DNA of 64,000 nucleotides from Echinometra lucunter (GCA_029962745.1 CM057153.1:5947855-6011854), one strand, 5' to 3'; counted from the stretch's first letter, positions 1 through 31,504 are shown. Numbers and translations are program-made. The notes: a model not told the origin generated them from the letters alone.

Positions 1-78
1 TCATCCCTGACGTAACTGTACTTATGAGCGAAGGAGCTCACTCACGTAATCATGAAAGAAAAATGAACGAAAGATTTA

Positions 79-487
79 CGAAAGTATGACAAGTCTTGAC
101 AAGATATTTTTGAAGAAATAAATGAATGAATGAATTTTTAAAGAAATAAATGAATGAAAAATGAACAGACATTTAAAAAAAAAACAACAATCAATCAAAC
201 AAAACATTCATTCTTGCAAGCAAGAGCTTGTTTGTTAGTGCCCTTCTTACTAAATTTTGTGGTGGGAATGAAATCATTCAGGCCAAGTTCAATTTCTAAT
301 CATGAAACGAAAGTATGACACAATATTTTTGAAGAAATAAATGAATAAAAAACAAACATACATTATTTTAAAAAATAACAAAAAAACATTCCTTCTTGCA
401 AGCAAGAGCTTGTTCGTTAGTGCCCTTCTAACTAAATTTTGAGGTGGGAATGAAATCATTCAGGCCAAGTTCGATTTCGAATCATGA
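79..487. repeat. two-copy direct repeat, unit about 180-230 bp
   Basis: Two tandem copies (about 79-307 and 308-487) share several blocks: a start CGAAAGTATGAC, an A-rich stretch with AAATGAATGA, the phrase TTCTTGCAAGCAAGAGCTTG, and an end ATTCAGGCCAAGTTC. The copies differ mainly in the length of the A-rich part. No coding potential is visible. The rest of 1-1740 shows no gene that I can support; it holds a GGCGCCC-rich inverted motif near 1199-1290 and short ATC runs. Confidence 0.75.
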
Positions 488-1740
488 CTGTATGCTTTAC
501 GCCACGCTTGCATACGGTAATCGTAATGTTAACGTTGTGAACGTAGATTGAATGAATAGAATTTGCGTAGTATGTCGGTACACTTCCGAGTTTTAGTGCT
601 TCAGGGTTTAGCGCCATCTTTTCGCAACTGATTTATTTCTGAATTAACGAATTTGTGACAATAAATGATGTGAAAATTTAATGGAGAATAGCAAGCAAAT
701 TTGGATTACTTTCACTTTATTTGCCCTGGATTTTGTTCTGTCCTCACAGAAAGAGGTAGGAGGGAATGATTTGGAATTATATCAACTAAAAGTGTTACTG
801 TTCTTTTAACCTGCTTTATCGTCGATCTTAATGAAATATTTTGTTGGTTGGGGGTTATTCCACAGGCTGCTAACCATCGATTAACTGTCAAATATAAATT
901 TCTGAATACCAAATATGGGTGTTTGAAAGGTCTATGTCTCATTTTCAATACGCTCATGATCATGATTAACGACAAAGTCACTACACCACTCATGCATCCA
1001 CATTATGTATGACCATGGGCATTGTCTAGGCAAGCTACTGTCCCCGTCAAACATGCCATTTCACACACACGTACACACACAACTTGTTCATCTACACACA
1101 AGAGCTAATGCTACACATCAGCGGATAAAATGGAAAACGGTGCGTCCTCATTTCCTTACCGCTGAGCATTTTAATCTTTTGGGGAAATAAAATTTTAGGC
1201 GCCCGGCTGGGCGCCCATATTTCTTCCATTTTCATTTTTAAGCACCCGGCGGTCATATCTAGGCGCCCAAGTGTCCCGGGCGCCCGCTAATGTCGAGGCC
1301 TGCTTATGATGATAATAGTTATCATCATCATCATCATCATTGTTAATGTGACTGAAATGACGATTACTATCAGAACTATATCGATCATTATTCTGATTTA
1401 TTTAGTTATTTATTACTTTTGGGTAATTTCAGCGCTGTCACAGTTTTTCTGAAGTGGTTTAACAACAAAATTTAAAAAAAAAGATAAATAGCGTGATGCA
1501 AATATGCAATAATGTGTGTCAGTCCATATTCTGTATTTGTTTGTCACGGTGCGTATATCTTCTATTGTGCATTCCGGTGTATGTGTGTGTGATTGTGTGT
1601 ATCTGTATACAAAATTTATCCTCGATTTCTCGTGAACAGTAAATCATCCCCCCCTGATTCGCAAGTACACAAAGTTGCATGATTGCTCTTCTTGAAGTGA
1701 CTAGGAATTACAGGCTAATGCCTTTAATATATCTGTACCA

Positions 1741-1803
<63 letters not shown>
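1741..1803. repeat. (GAT)n microsatellite
   Basis: About 20 uninterrupted GAT/ATG units. Read as protein they give only a run of Met, so the open frame across them is an artefact of the repeat. Confidence 0.9.
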
Positions 1804-1806
<3 letters not shown>

Positions 1807-1889
1807 GAAGATGATGATGATTTTGGTGCTAATCATGTGCTCAAGAAAGTTTCCTTGGTTTCAGTTTGATGACACAGGGGAACATTGGT

Positions 1890-2240
1890 ATGGTATATTT
1901 GATCAGCTTTTCTTCTTCAAATTAGCAACACCGATATTTTGTCTTATAATGCTACATTTTTCTTGTATAAGGACCTGTGTATCTGGAATGACTAGAAATT
2001 CACAGAAAATTTGGGGAAGTTACAAAGTTGTCAATTTGCATGGAAGGCAGGGATTTTGAACTCTAATAAGGACATGCTACTATGCTATTATTGTTATTAT
2101 TATCATCATTTGAAATATTTTCAGCATTAAACGTCAAATAATAATACAACCAAAAATGGGCACAGTATGTGTAGAAGCTATTGCTCTTTCTGCTGTATTT
2201 GTTATTTTTCTTTAAGGACTCTGCATCAGACTGAGCGTCT
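1890..2240 (+). mobile_element. decayed copy of TTAA-type MITE family 1
   Basis: This stretch aligns by eye with the intact MITE at 40162-40570. Shared blocks include GATCAGCTTTTNTTCTTCAA, a block with TGCTACATTTTTCTT, GTTGTCAATTTGCA versus GTTGCCAATTTGCA, TTTTCAGCAT.AAAC, and AACCAAAATGGGCACAGT. The termini are not clear. It lies just upstream of the first visible palmitoyltransferase exon. The contig 2 start (13571-13815) carries the same copy. Confidence 0.6.
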
Positions 2241-2415
2241 TTAAGGTTCAAGTTTTTGCTCAGCAAAATAAACCTTAAACTCAAATTTTTTCTTCTCCAT
2301 TGTGCCTTGAGCACATTAGTCATGTGGAATGGGCACATTTAAATACCCTATATTATTATAATTGTTATTATTATCATTATTATTATAATATATATATTTG
2401 ATTTGTTTCATACAG

Positions 2416-11561
<9,146 letters not shown>

Positions 11562-12829
11562 TTCCTGCTTATGAAATGACACGGGCCAGTATTCATAAAG
11601 CCATACTTTTGTTCAATTTAAACCTGAAAGTGGGTAGTTGGTCCTCTAATTCAACCCACAGCAGTACAGTGTCTCCGTAGATAGACACTTTGCAGTATCT
11701 CTCGATCCAAAATTCTATGAATACATGTTATCAGAGCTGCCTACCTTTAGGACAAATATAGGTACTCTGAACTTCAAAATATTTGTATTTTTTGCCAAAA
11801 ATATAATATTTTCTTCAGAATCATGTGGAGGGTAATTTTAAAGCACTGCTGCAGTGCAATGCTTCATTTGAGAGCAAGTTATATACAAGGACATTCATTT
11901 TGAATAGCTTTGTGTTTAAGGCTGTATGCTTCGATGCAGGTACAGTGTACTTACTTGAACCGAACTCCGCATCTATCCTCTCCCTGGGATCTGCTACTCT
12001 TGCATTTTGGAGAATGCTTTCACTCCAGACTTGTCCCCCATTATGACAGTAGCATTGTCTGCTGCAAGACCCCATCAGAGCCATATTGATGCTTCCCTTC
12101 ATTCAATTTGATTCATATTTACAGAATTTGACACATGTTCAGGAATATTTTAGTGGAAATCGGTCAAACCAAACTTTGAAATTATCGCCTTGGATACCAC
12201 ACAAATAGTTTGTAGTTTGGCAAGCTGGAAATCAATGTAAATTAAATAGTCTGACTAGTAATGTGCGAGTTAGGTAACAGAACACATTTTTTTTTTTCTA
12301 AATTGTGGCTGCGCAACACGATAAGGAACTCTTTCCAAATCATGAATGTTAATGCCAATAATATGATGATTTGATTTAATCTACCTGTTGTTTCTTCACT
12401 GAGGGTCTGTGCAATTGATGTAGTTTTTGTTCTACAGCAAGAAAGTTTCTCTGCTATCTGGCTATCTGGGAACTTTTTTTCACTAAGCTTGTCAGATGAT
12501 ATGCTATTGCAGTGGGCAGATTGTGTTCAGTCAAGAACCTCAGCTCGTATGCTTGTATTATCCTTGGGCACAAGAAAATGTGAAGTGTTGCTGCTGCTTT
12601 CTGAAGCAGCCACAGCTGAATGGTGAACTGACTGCATGAGCAAATGAATGTCACTCGAACTCCTGTGTCCAATGGGTAAATCACATGTACAATGTACATC
12701 TACCTAGGTCCGACCTTTTCTGGATGCATTTACCCAAGTCCATTTCTTGACTAATTGTCCTTGAAAATTTGTTTCTGATATGCTGATGAAGAGTTTACCT
12801 TTGAGGCCATTTTGAGTAAAATTGGCAAT

Positions 12830-13040
12830 GCAGTGTAAAATATATGATCACTATTTTTATGTGCAAATTGGCAATTTTTCTGTTAAAATTTTGCAATTTT
12901 CATTCACAGCGGTTCATGGTGAATGCATTCTTATATTTTCAAATCTTTTAGGAGTGGAAAACAAAAATAATTTGTTGCCAATTTGAGGAAGGAAAGCTGA
13001 TTAATTTAGCTCTTAAGAAAAATTATGTACTGCTATGGGG
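12830..13040 (-). mobile_element. MITE family 1 remnant downstream of the gene (copy A)
   Basis: In reverse orientation this matches the MITE at 43422-43831: ATTGGCAATGCAGTG, TTTTGCAATTTTCATT, GCGGTTCATG, GAGTGGAAAACAAAA, TTTGTTGCCAATTTGAGGA, and the terminal GTACTGCTATGGG. The right end is followed by GTAA instead of TTAA, so it is decayed. The same remnant is at 24385-24613 and 35030-35250. Confidence 0.55.
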
Positions 13041-13070
13041 TAAAGACTGTCAAGTGTCAATCTTCTTTTT

Positions 13071-13570
13071 NNNNNNNNNNNNNNNNNNNNNNNNNNNNNN
13101 NNNNNNNNNNNNNNNNNNNNNNNNNNNNNNNNNNNNNNNNNNNNNNNNNNNNNNNNNNNNNNNNNNNNNNNNNNNNNNNNNNNNNNNNNNNNNNNNNNNN
13201 NNNNNNNNNNNNNNNNNNNNNNNNNNNNNNNNNNNNNNNNNNNNNNNNNNNNNNNNNNNNNNNNNNNNNNNNNNNNNNNNNNNNNNNNNNNNNNNNNNNN
13301 NNNNNNNNNNNNNNNNNNNNNNNNNNNNNNNNNNNNNNNNNNNNNNNNNNNNNNNNNNNNNNNNNNNNNNNNNNNNNNNNNNNNNNNNNNNNNNNNNNNN
13401 NNNNNNNNNNNNNNNNNNNNNNNNNNNNNNNNNNNNNNNNNNNNNNNNNNNNNNNNNNNNNNNNNNNNNNNNNNNNNNNNNNNNNNNNNNNNNNNNNNNN
13501 NNNNNNNNNNNNNNNNNNNNNNNNNNNNNNNNNNNNNNNNNNNNNNNNNNNNNNNNNNNNNNNNNNNNNN
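13071..13570. other. 500-N assembly gap 1
   Basis: Exactly 500 N. The sequence left of the gap (ending TCAATCTTCTTTTT) continues at 24644. The sequence right of it (starting AATTCACAGAAAAT) repeats what is at about 1997. The gap therefore joins two overlapping contigs and spans no missing sequence. Confidence 0.95.
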
Positions 13571-13815
13571 AATTCACAGAAAATTTGGGGAAGTTACAAA
13601 GTTGTCAATTTGCATGGAAGCAGGGATTTTGAACTCTAATAAGGACATGCTACTATGCTTATTGTTATTATTATCATCATTTGAAATATTTTCAGCATTA
13701 AACGTCAAATAATAATACAACCAAAATGGGCACAGTATGTGTAGAAGCTATTGCTCTTTCTGCTGTATTTGTTATTTTTCTTTAAGGACTCTGCATCAGA
13801 CTGAGCGTCTTAAGG
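13571..13815 (+). mobile_element. MITE family 1 remnant, contig 2 copy
   Basis: Duplicate of the remnant at 1890-2240, truncated by the contig start. It contains TTTTCAGCATTAAACG and AACCAAAATGGGCACAGT, which are diagnostic of the family. Confidence 0.55.
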
Positions 13816-13977
13816 TTCAGGTTTTTGCTCAGCAAAATAAACCTTAAACTCAAATTTTTTCTTCTCCATGTGCCTTGAGCACATTAGTCATGTGGAATGG
13901 GCACATTTAAATACCCTATATTATTAAATTGTTTATTATCATTATTATTATATAATATATTTGATTTTTTCATACAG

Positions 13978-23126
<9,149 letters not shown>

Positions 23127-24384
23127 TTCCTGCTTATGAAATGACACGGGCCAGTATTCATAAAGCCATACTTTTGTTCAATTTAAACCTGAAAGTGGGT
23201 AGTTAATCCTCTAATTCAACCCACAGCAGTACAGTGTCTCCGTAGATAGACACTTTGCAGTATCTCTCGATCCAAAATTCTATGAATGACATGTTATCAG
23301 AGCTGCCTACCTTTAGGAACAAATATAGGTACTCTGAACTTCAAAAATATTTGTATTTTTTGCCAAAAATATAATATTTTCTTCAGAATCATGTGGAGGG
23401 TAATTTTAAAGCACTGCTGCAGTGCAGTGCTTCATTTGAGAGCAAGTTAATATACAAGGACATTCATTTTGAATAGCTTTGTGTTTAAGGCTGTATGCTT
23501 CGATGCAGGTACAGTGTACTTACTTGAACCGAACTCCGCATCTATCCTCTCCCTGGGATCTGCTACTCTTGCATTTTGGAGAATGCTTTCACTCCAGACT
23601 TGTCCCCCATTATGACAGTAGCATTGTCTGCTGCAAGACCCCATCAGAGCCAATATTGATGCTTCCCTTCATTCAATTTGATTCAAATTTACAGAATTTG
23701 ACACATGTTCAGGAATATTTTAGTGGAAATCGGTCAAACCAAACTTTGAAATTATCGCCTTGGATACCACACAAATAGTTTGTAGTTTGGCAAGCTGGAA
23801 ATCAATGTAAATTAAATAGTCTGACTAGTAATGTGCGAGTTAGGTAACAGAACACATTTTTTTTTTTTCTAAATTGTGGCTGCGCAACACGATAAGGAAC
23901 TCTTTCCAAATCATGAATGTTAATGCCAATAATATGATGATTTGATTTAATCTACCTGTTGTTTCTTCACTGAGGGTCTGTGCAATTGATGTAGTTTTTG
24001 TTCTACAGCAAGAAAGTTTCTCTGCTATCTGGCTATCTGGGAACTTTTTTTTCACTAAGCTTGTCAGATGATATGCTATTGCAGTGGGCAGATTGTGTTC
24101 AGTCAAGAACCTCAGCTCGTATGCTTGTATTATCCTTGGGCACAAGAAAATGTGAAGTGTTGCTGCTGCTTTCTGAAGCAGCCACAGCTGAATGGTGAAC
24201 TGACTGCATGAGCAAATGAATGTCACTCGAACTCCTGTGTCCAATGGGTAAATCACATGTACAATGTACATCTAGCCTAGGTCCGACCTTTTCTGGATGC
24301 ATTTACCCAAGTCCATTTCTTGACATAATTGTCCTTGAAAATTTGTTTCTGATATGCTGATGAAGAGTTTACCTTTGAGGCCAT

Positions 24385-24613
24385 TTTGAGTAAAATTGGC
24401 AATGCAGTGTAAAATATATGATCACTATTTTTATGTGCAAATTGGCAATTTTTCTGTTAAAATTTTGCAATTTTCATTCACAGCGGTTCATGGTGAATGC
24501 ATTCTTATATTTTCAAACCTTTTAGGAGTGGAAAACAAAAATAATTTGTTGCCAATTTGAGGAAGGAAAGCTGATTAATTTAGCTCTTAAGAAAAATTAT
24601 GTACTGCTATGGG
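24385..24613 (-). mobile_element. MITE family 1 remnant downstream of the gene (copy B)
   Basis: Contig 2 duplicate of 12830-13040, ending GTACTGCTATGGGG. Confidence 0.55.
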
Positions 24614-25193
24614 GTAAAGACTGTCAAGTGTCAATCTTCTTTTTCCTATGAAAGTTACCTATAGGATTTCTTGTCCTTTTTTGCACCTTTTTTCATTCAG
24701 TTTCAAACTTTTGCATTCAGTTTCATCCAGGAAGTTTACAATTTTGCAAATCTCGAGGCCAGCCTTTGGTCATTCATTTTCGAACTTTGTTGGAACAGTT
24801 TTATCAGTTTGTATCCCATCTCATCAAATCATTCAATGGATCGTCAGGTGAGATGAATTTGAATGAAATCTGACAAGAAGGAACTGGTTTGAAACTTACT
24901 ATTGACCAATTTGAATGACAACTCATGAAATTGACATGGGACATTTGCACATTCCATGATTCGTATTAAAGCCAAAATGAAAGTGAACTTCGATGAAATC
25001 GAATGCACAAGGAGGATGGACGGAAATCCTTTATAATTCTAAATGCACCAACAAAAATCATGCTTTTGTGAAATTGATATATTATTTGCATTTTATGACT
25101 ATATGGGTTGCATTTAATATATTTTTAGAATTATGCTAATTTGTAGAGCATGAAGAGCTGTACACTTGTTGCTCCAGAAATGGGTGGATTACT

Positions 25194-25199
25194 AATAAA
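25194..25199 (+). terminator. candidate polyadenylation signal of the palmitoyltransferase gene
   Basis: First AATAAA that I see after the stop codon at 23124-23126, about 2.07 kb downstream. It is kept at 35814-35819 in contig 3. There is no transcript evidence, so the true 3' end is uncertain. Between the stop and this point I see only non-coding sequence and the MITE remnant. Confidence 0.3.
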
Positions 25200-27342
25200 C
25201 CAGCTGGTTTAACAGTCCACCATGATGAATACACCCTTTTAATTAAATGATGGTACCTTTTTTTTATCCTAGAACCATTTTTTCCAAGATAGTATGTTTT
25301 TTATGCAAAATTGACATCAGCATAGCAGAAATTATGAGTGAGGTATGTTTATTGTTTTTCATACTAGTGTTAAAACAAGAATATTTTCTTGGATTGGATC
25401 CACAGTGACTCTGAATTGAATCAGTAAAAAATGGTCATATGAACAGCAAAATTCTAAAGACCTGGTTCTGTCTTTCTTGTGTGGAGCCACATACAATTGT
25501 CACAACAAATTGAATGTTGTTATTTCACACTAATTTAGTGACTAGTTGATTTCAGTTGTATATCACTGAATACATAAATAATTTTAATGAAAATGAAAGA
25601 GTAATCCTTGCCAGTTTTTAATTTTCTTCATTTTATGTTAATTTAACTCCCAGTTATATACATTTTTATTCATTTATGACTTATATTATATATGCACCAG
25701 GAGCTTGTGCAATTATTTAGAAAGATTGATATAATCTTGACAAATGTGAAGTGATCAGATTATTAACATAAAGTATGTACTGCATCAGGTATTACTGTGC
25801 AAAATTAGTATTTGTTATTTTAATGTCATGCAAATGTTCAAAAATTCTTAGTATTTATTTTAGATCATTATCGACACTTTAATACTTTTTTCCCCTCCCC
25901 AAATAATAGTAAAATTTGTATGTTGGCACCATCAAGTGCTTTGTGGATCATGTAAAATGCATGCTCTTTATTGAAGAATGTCTATATTCTTTCATTTGAA
26001 AAAAAAAAAAATATTATGGTGCCTTCAAAAAACTAACCTGCAGCACTAGTCTATTTTCTTAGGATTGTACTGCTAAGGGTGAAAGAAATTTCCTACAACC
26101 TTCATAATCAAGCTTCATCATGAACTGGTCATATATATGATTGCCAAAAAAATTCTATGGAATGATTTATCGAAAATTGTACTGATATTCTCTGTACATA
26201 ATTTGATGAAATGATTTCTGTACAACTGTACATACATTGAAATGCCTGCAATATTTATTCTTCTGTAAATAGACTTGTCTCTGTAGGTTTGGCCGTATGT
26301 ACATGTATGTGGGAGAATGTAGAGTTTATCATTTTACTGTTATCTTCAGTGTATATTTACATGGTGCAGAATAACGATTTGTATACGGTAGGTTTTTCAG
26401 CTGTGGTATTTAAAGAGAAGGCAACCATATGTAAAATCCATCAGAATTCAGAAATTTATGTGTTGTCAAGCATGATATTTCAAAAAACAGTCATTGATTC
26501 CCTTGTGCAGTTTCATATAACACCAAAATGCTTCAATTTTTATGACTTATACAAGGGATACAGAAAGAAATATGGTATACTTTTTGGATGGGTTAGGTAT
26601 TTAATTTCTTGCCGAACCAGAGAACGCCGTTTTCAATCCCAGCGGAATCACCTGTTTCTATTTCCTTACGGAATAAAGGGGAAGTCTATCATGATCAATT
26701 TCATGGGAAGAAATGGAGAAAAATTAGCTGAAAGCCTAAAATAAAAAGCATGTTAAACGAAATACTTTTAAGTTCATGTGCATGAAAAATAAAAGTTGCC
26801 TGTAACCTGTTTGACATGATTTGATTTGGTATATCACACATTTTGCATAGACTCCGGCCCAAGTTATATTCTATTGGATCTCTTGATTTATTTATCGTAA
26901 TGATCTTTCCTAATCTAAAGAACCATTTCATTCAAGTCTTTCTGATTGGTTCCTTTTTATTTTTCAAATAAATGTGATTATGATGGACTTCCCCTTTATA
27001 ATATTGTTTGTTCCTTCCCATTTGGTAGCATAGTTCCATTTGCAAAATGGGCCATAATAGAAAGCTTTTAGAATGGAAGTGACCACTCTTTTCTGTTATT
27101 TGCTTTGTGTAATGTGATCAGTAAGTACATAGCTTCCAATAATATGTTATTTAGAAATAATAGAATACAGATTACTTTTTTTTTATTATTTTGTAAATTG
27201 ATATTTAATGTCTCATCCATTGTAAAAATAAAAGAAATGAAATACGGACATTTCAAGTGTGAACATTATTCCAATTTGTTCTGATCTTGCGTCTCTCTCT
27301 GTATCATAGCTACATGTACATAGTAGCACAAAGACGCAACCA

Positions 27343-27495
27343 GGGCCCAGTTGCATAAAACTTACCACTGATGGTAGCTTTGCCATCAGTGGTAACTTCC
27401 ATGGAAACCTTGAATTTGATTGGCTGCTGAGCAATGTTAGTTACCACTGGTGGCAGAGTTCGCAGAGTTAATTGTAAGTTTTATGCAACGGGCCC
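27343..27495. mobile_element. 153-bp palindromic MITE (GGGCCC ends), contig 2
   Basis: Begins GGGCCCAGTTGCATAAAACT and ends with the near-perfect reverse complement AGTTTTATGCAACGGGCCC. The interior also folds back (ACCACTGATGGTAGC / GCCATCAGTGGTAAC). No coding capacity. The contig 3 copy is at 37966-38122. Confidence 0.75.
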
Positions 27496-27922
27496 AGAAT
27501 GCAAAATTTACATTTTCTTTTTTAAATTTTGCTTTCCCGAAGCGTCTTTTCATGCTTCTGTGTTTTCCTGAGCTAACTTATTAAGACTCGTTCATAGATG
27601 TATATATGAGGAGGGAACCGCAGGGTTTTTGAAGCACTTTTTTTGTGAACAAAATGAAAGGTAATGATGCAACAAAGGACAGCATGAAAAATATTGTGCA
27701 CTCATTTGCTTGCGTGTCACAAAATGCGCTTAAAAAACCCGCGGTTTCCCTCTTCATAACCAAGTTATAAATCAAAACCCAAATTACTTATAACTTTAAT
27801 AGTCATTACTGAACTTTATCAGACTGAATGAATAATAACTTTCATGATTTTTTCCTTTCGTTTTTTCCTGTAAACAATGTCATAAGTCCCTACTGAATGG
27901 GAATATTTGAATGGGCCTTTAA

Positions 27923-28481
27923 TGCCTGGTTTACATTTGGCTTACGATCAGTATACGGAGCCTGTATCCTGCCCGTAAGCCCCTATCCGTGCGGCCTCCA
28001 TGCGGCCTCCATGCAGAGGCAGGCGACAACCGTAAGATTTCAGTACGTATTCACGAGCTCCACAGCCTCTACGATTTTGTATCACGAGGAGTTATACAAA
28101 TCTGAAAAATCGTAAGCCTGTAGCCCGTATACAGCATAGGCAGCATTGCACAATTCCTGCACAGGCAACGCACGGAACACGCGACGCAGCTATACAGACA
28201 CTGCGCAAACTCTGCACGGGCTCCTTACGATTTCCGTGGGGAGGCTGCGGAGATTGCACGATAACCATACAATCTCTGGGCAGCCTCTGTACGGGCAGCC
28301 TCTGTACGGGCATCCTACAGCCTGCCCCCAATGGTCAATACAGGAAATATGGCACCATGACCGTAAATAATGTAAACACAGAAACGCCGTAGTCTGTAGC
28401 CACTAACGATGCCCGAAAAATCGCACGGAAAATCGTAAATCCATTTATCGCGCGGCGCCCATTGGAAATGCAAACTAGGCA
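27923..28481. mobile_element. TTAA-flanked MITE family 3, contig 2
   Basis: Flanked by TTAA on both sides, with ends TGCCTGGTTTACATTT / AAATGCAAACTAGGCA (14 of 16 matching as inverted repeats). The interior is GC-richer than its surroundings and has internal direct repeats: GCGGCCTCCAT twice and CAGCCTCTGTACGGG twice. The contig 3 copy is at 38548-39078. Confidence 0.75.
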
Positions 28482-29170
28482 TTAAGTGTGCATGACCCAT
28501 ATGTACAAAGGTATTTGTAATTTCAAAAACGAATTCTTTGACATTTACATTTGAATAACCTGCAGGCATCAAATGAATCAAAACAATGTGAAATAATTTT
28601 CTACCCCTTCCCCCTAAATTAACCCCCAAACCATAACAAAATGTTGACTAAATCCATGAATAATAAACAAAAAAAGAAGCTTTGCTTATAATCATCATTC
28701 AATGATCAAATCCCCACTCCCACTTCGGACCTATCACAATCTTGGACCATTTTTAATAAAATCTAAACCTCTCCAAAGTGTATTTGGTAAAGCACATCTT
28801 CCTTAAAGTTACAAAGCACTTCACAATTCCCTCTGTTTTGGTAGGTTATCTCTAGCTGTCTAGGTTACACGTATCTCCAATGAAAAGCCCATATAATAGT
28901 GGCATCTTCTACACTCCTTAGAAATGATCCCATTTTGGCACTGTGTAAAGATTTAGTCTTCATGGAGTACAAGTGCATATCGGTAAGTTCTTGTTCCGCA
29001 GTTCTCTCTTCAGCAAATCTGCAATACAAAGTTACTTTACCGCAGATGAGCAACACATGGCTGCATGAGAATGCATTCAGAGGTGATCAGAGATCCACTT
29101 TAGAACATCAGGTGTAAGTATTTTCCAATTTAAGTTCACTGTTTGTCATATGCTCTCCTTGAATTCTGGG

Positions 29171-29215
29171 TCATTGTGTGTCCATGCCCTCATCTTTGAA
29201 CTTTTGTATTCTGTC
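29171..29215 (-). CDS. POLR1D: POLR1D last coding exon, contig 2 allele
   Basis: Identical in coding sense to the last exon at 39720-39764: acceptor TTTATTTCTTTCAG, then [14 protein letters not shown] and stop. The remaining exons are absent because contig 2 ends at 30993, which shows that this is the overlapping end of the same locus and no second gene. Confidence 0.8.
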   Translation of the reverse strand, partial: DRIQKFKDEGMDTQ

Positions 29216-30239
29216 CTGAAAGAAATAAACAAAATCAAAACAACAGAATTATCAGAACTCATTTGATGGGATATGATAACCCTCACATGAAGTTGGTTGT
29301 TTGCATTTAAGAAGATATATAAGCTTGGTAAAAACAAAGTCCAAGGTGTTTTTTTTTTTTTGTTTAAATTCTGAAGGTTGTTATTTCTTTCATTCACAAC
29401 AATCAAACATAAACTGGCAACTTGACTATTTTGTGTAGTCACATATATCACCCTGAATCTTCAAAAATTTGTGATCGAACTTTGATTGCTAAAGAAATCT
29501 AGTGAGAAACATTTCGAGCAACATATCTCTAGGTATTGGGAAACATCTTTGAAGACGGCCTGATTTTATGAAATTTTGATACTGATTTATTGACTTATTT
29601 CTTAATGGTACTGCAGGTTTTTTTTTAATTTATTTTACAAACTGTAACATAATCAATGCATTGTTGAAATAAAGTAGTTACAATGTTAAGACTGAAAATA
29701 AATAAAATCATAAAGAATGTTTGTCACATAAGCAATGGCTTGGAAGTGAGACATTATCATTTGCTTAACATGGGTAATAATGCATAAATTTACAAAAGGG
29801 ATATACAAGGAAACTTGCATAAAAATCCAAATGAGAGTAGCTCATAAAAATTATTGGTGGGCCAAGTGTGCATTTGATCTTCACAACTTATGAAATCAAA
29901 ACCCCTCTGTCACTAGGCATATTTCTATGAACTTTCAGTCTATGCTTTGTGCTATACTCCTTTCCAAAGTAATTCAGGTTAATAAAAAGTGCACTTTATC
30001 TTTATATAAACCAGAGAGTAGATATTACAGGTAAATAACATAAACAGCTTTCAAAACCAATCCATACAGAACAACTAAGGACATGCTTAAATCTTGCAGT
30101 TCAGTTTGGTTTAATTTTTTTTTAAAGAAAAGAGCTCTAAGATTGTGCTGTATTAATGCAAGTTTTTATGCTTCATCTAAACCAATATTTTATCACTTTA
30201 ATATAGTAACTGTTCATGATATAAAGACATTTTAAATTG

Positions 30240-30830
30240 CAACTTTTTTGCATCGCTGTTTTACAGAAAGCCTTCCTCTGTATTGCATGGCCATATTCTC
30301 TTTAAACCACCAACTTCATAATCATAACACTTGCAATAAAGTGAATTTCCATGAATGGAAAGTTACTTCTACTCATCTACAGAAATCAGTTCGCCACCTT
30401 GGAAGCACTGCGTGGAACTCTATACCATCCTCCTTAAGACAAACTCAATTTCTAAATTTGTTTGAGAGAAAATTAAATTATACTTCTTATCATTCTATCA
30501 GTAGCTTATTATCATTTAGACATTAGTACCTTCTTATTGTTTTACCAGAAGCTTGTTATCATTTTACATTACTACCTTGTAAAGATTCATTCCATGTCAA
30601 ACAACCCTGATTTTCCTTCCTTTTCATCATATGTTTTATTTCATAATTGTCAGTCCTGGGAGCATTCAACTTGTCAAGCCTAAGAGGCTATTAATGATGC
30701 TCCCTTTTATTCTTCTTATTTTGTTTTGACTCGTGTACTTTGTATTTTTTTTACTCCTAAAATTCTTTGTACATATCATAATGTTGTATGTTTTTTAACT
30801 GAGGAGTAAATAAAGATTGAAAGTTTGAAA
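30240..30830 (+). mobile_element. LINE 3' end fragment, contig 2
   Basis: A short frame (30248-30526) has the signature of the extreme C-terminus of non-LTR retrotransposon ORF2: [19 protein letters not shown] followed by LFERKLN. The 3' UTR ends with AATAAAGATTGAAAG, typical of LINE tails. It is 5'-truncated. Contig 3 carries the same fragment, interrupted by a DNA transposon at 41385-42097. Confidence 0.7.
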
Positions 30831-30993
30831 CTGACTTTATAGATTTCACTTTTACAATATATAGAAGAAAAGAAGATGGTATGGGGGGGGGACTACTTAT
30901 ATTGCTCTAATCACACATTCTCCACCAGTATTCCACTGAACACTAAATTCCCTCATCCATTTAGGCTTAATACAGCAAACATTCCGTTTTCAT

Positions 30994-31493
30994 NNNNNNN
31001 NNNNNNNNNNNNNNNNNNNNNNNNNNNNNNNNNNNNNNNNNNNNNNNNNNNNNNNNNNNNNNNNNNNNNNNNNNNNNNNNNNNNNNNNNNNNNNNNNNNN
31101 NNNNNNNNNNNNNNNNNNNNNNNNNNNNNNNNNNNNNNNNNNNNNNNNNNNNNNNNNNNNNNNNNNNNNNNNNNNNNNNNNNNNNNNNNNNNNNNNNNNN
31201 NNNNNNNNNNNNNNNNNNNNNNNNNNNNNNNNNNNNNNNNNNNNNNNNNNNNNNNNNNNNNNNNNNNNNNNNNNNNNNNNNNNNNNNNNNNNNNNNNNNN
31301 NNNNNNNNNNNNNNNNNNNNNNNNNNNNNNNNNNNNNNNNNNNNNNNNNNNNNNNNNNNNNNNNNNNNNNNNNNNNNNNNNNNNNNNNNNNNNNNNNNNN
31401 NNNNNNNNNNNNNNNNNNNNNNNNNNNNNNNNNNNNNNNNNNNNNNNNNNNNNNNNNNNNNNNNNNNNNNNNNNNNNNNNNNNNNNNNNNNNN
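30994..31493. other. 500-N assembly gap 2
   Basis: Exactly 500 N. The left flank (ending TTCCGTTTTCAT) continues at about 42683. The right flank (starting TTTTCCTGTAGTGTTTTCCA) repeats 20874 onward. The gap marks a join of overlapping contigs. Confidence 0.95.
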
Positions 31494-31504
31494 TTTTCCT
31501 GTAG

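Noticed and set aside
1679..2059. Frame with a run of about 21 Met
   Set aside because: It is a (GAT)n microsatellite read in one frame, continuing into a MITE remnant.
13025..13639. Open frames across N runs (also 30876-31889)
   Set aside because: They consist of undefined residues over assembly gaps.
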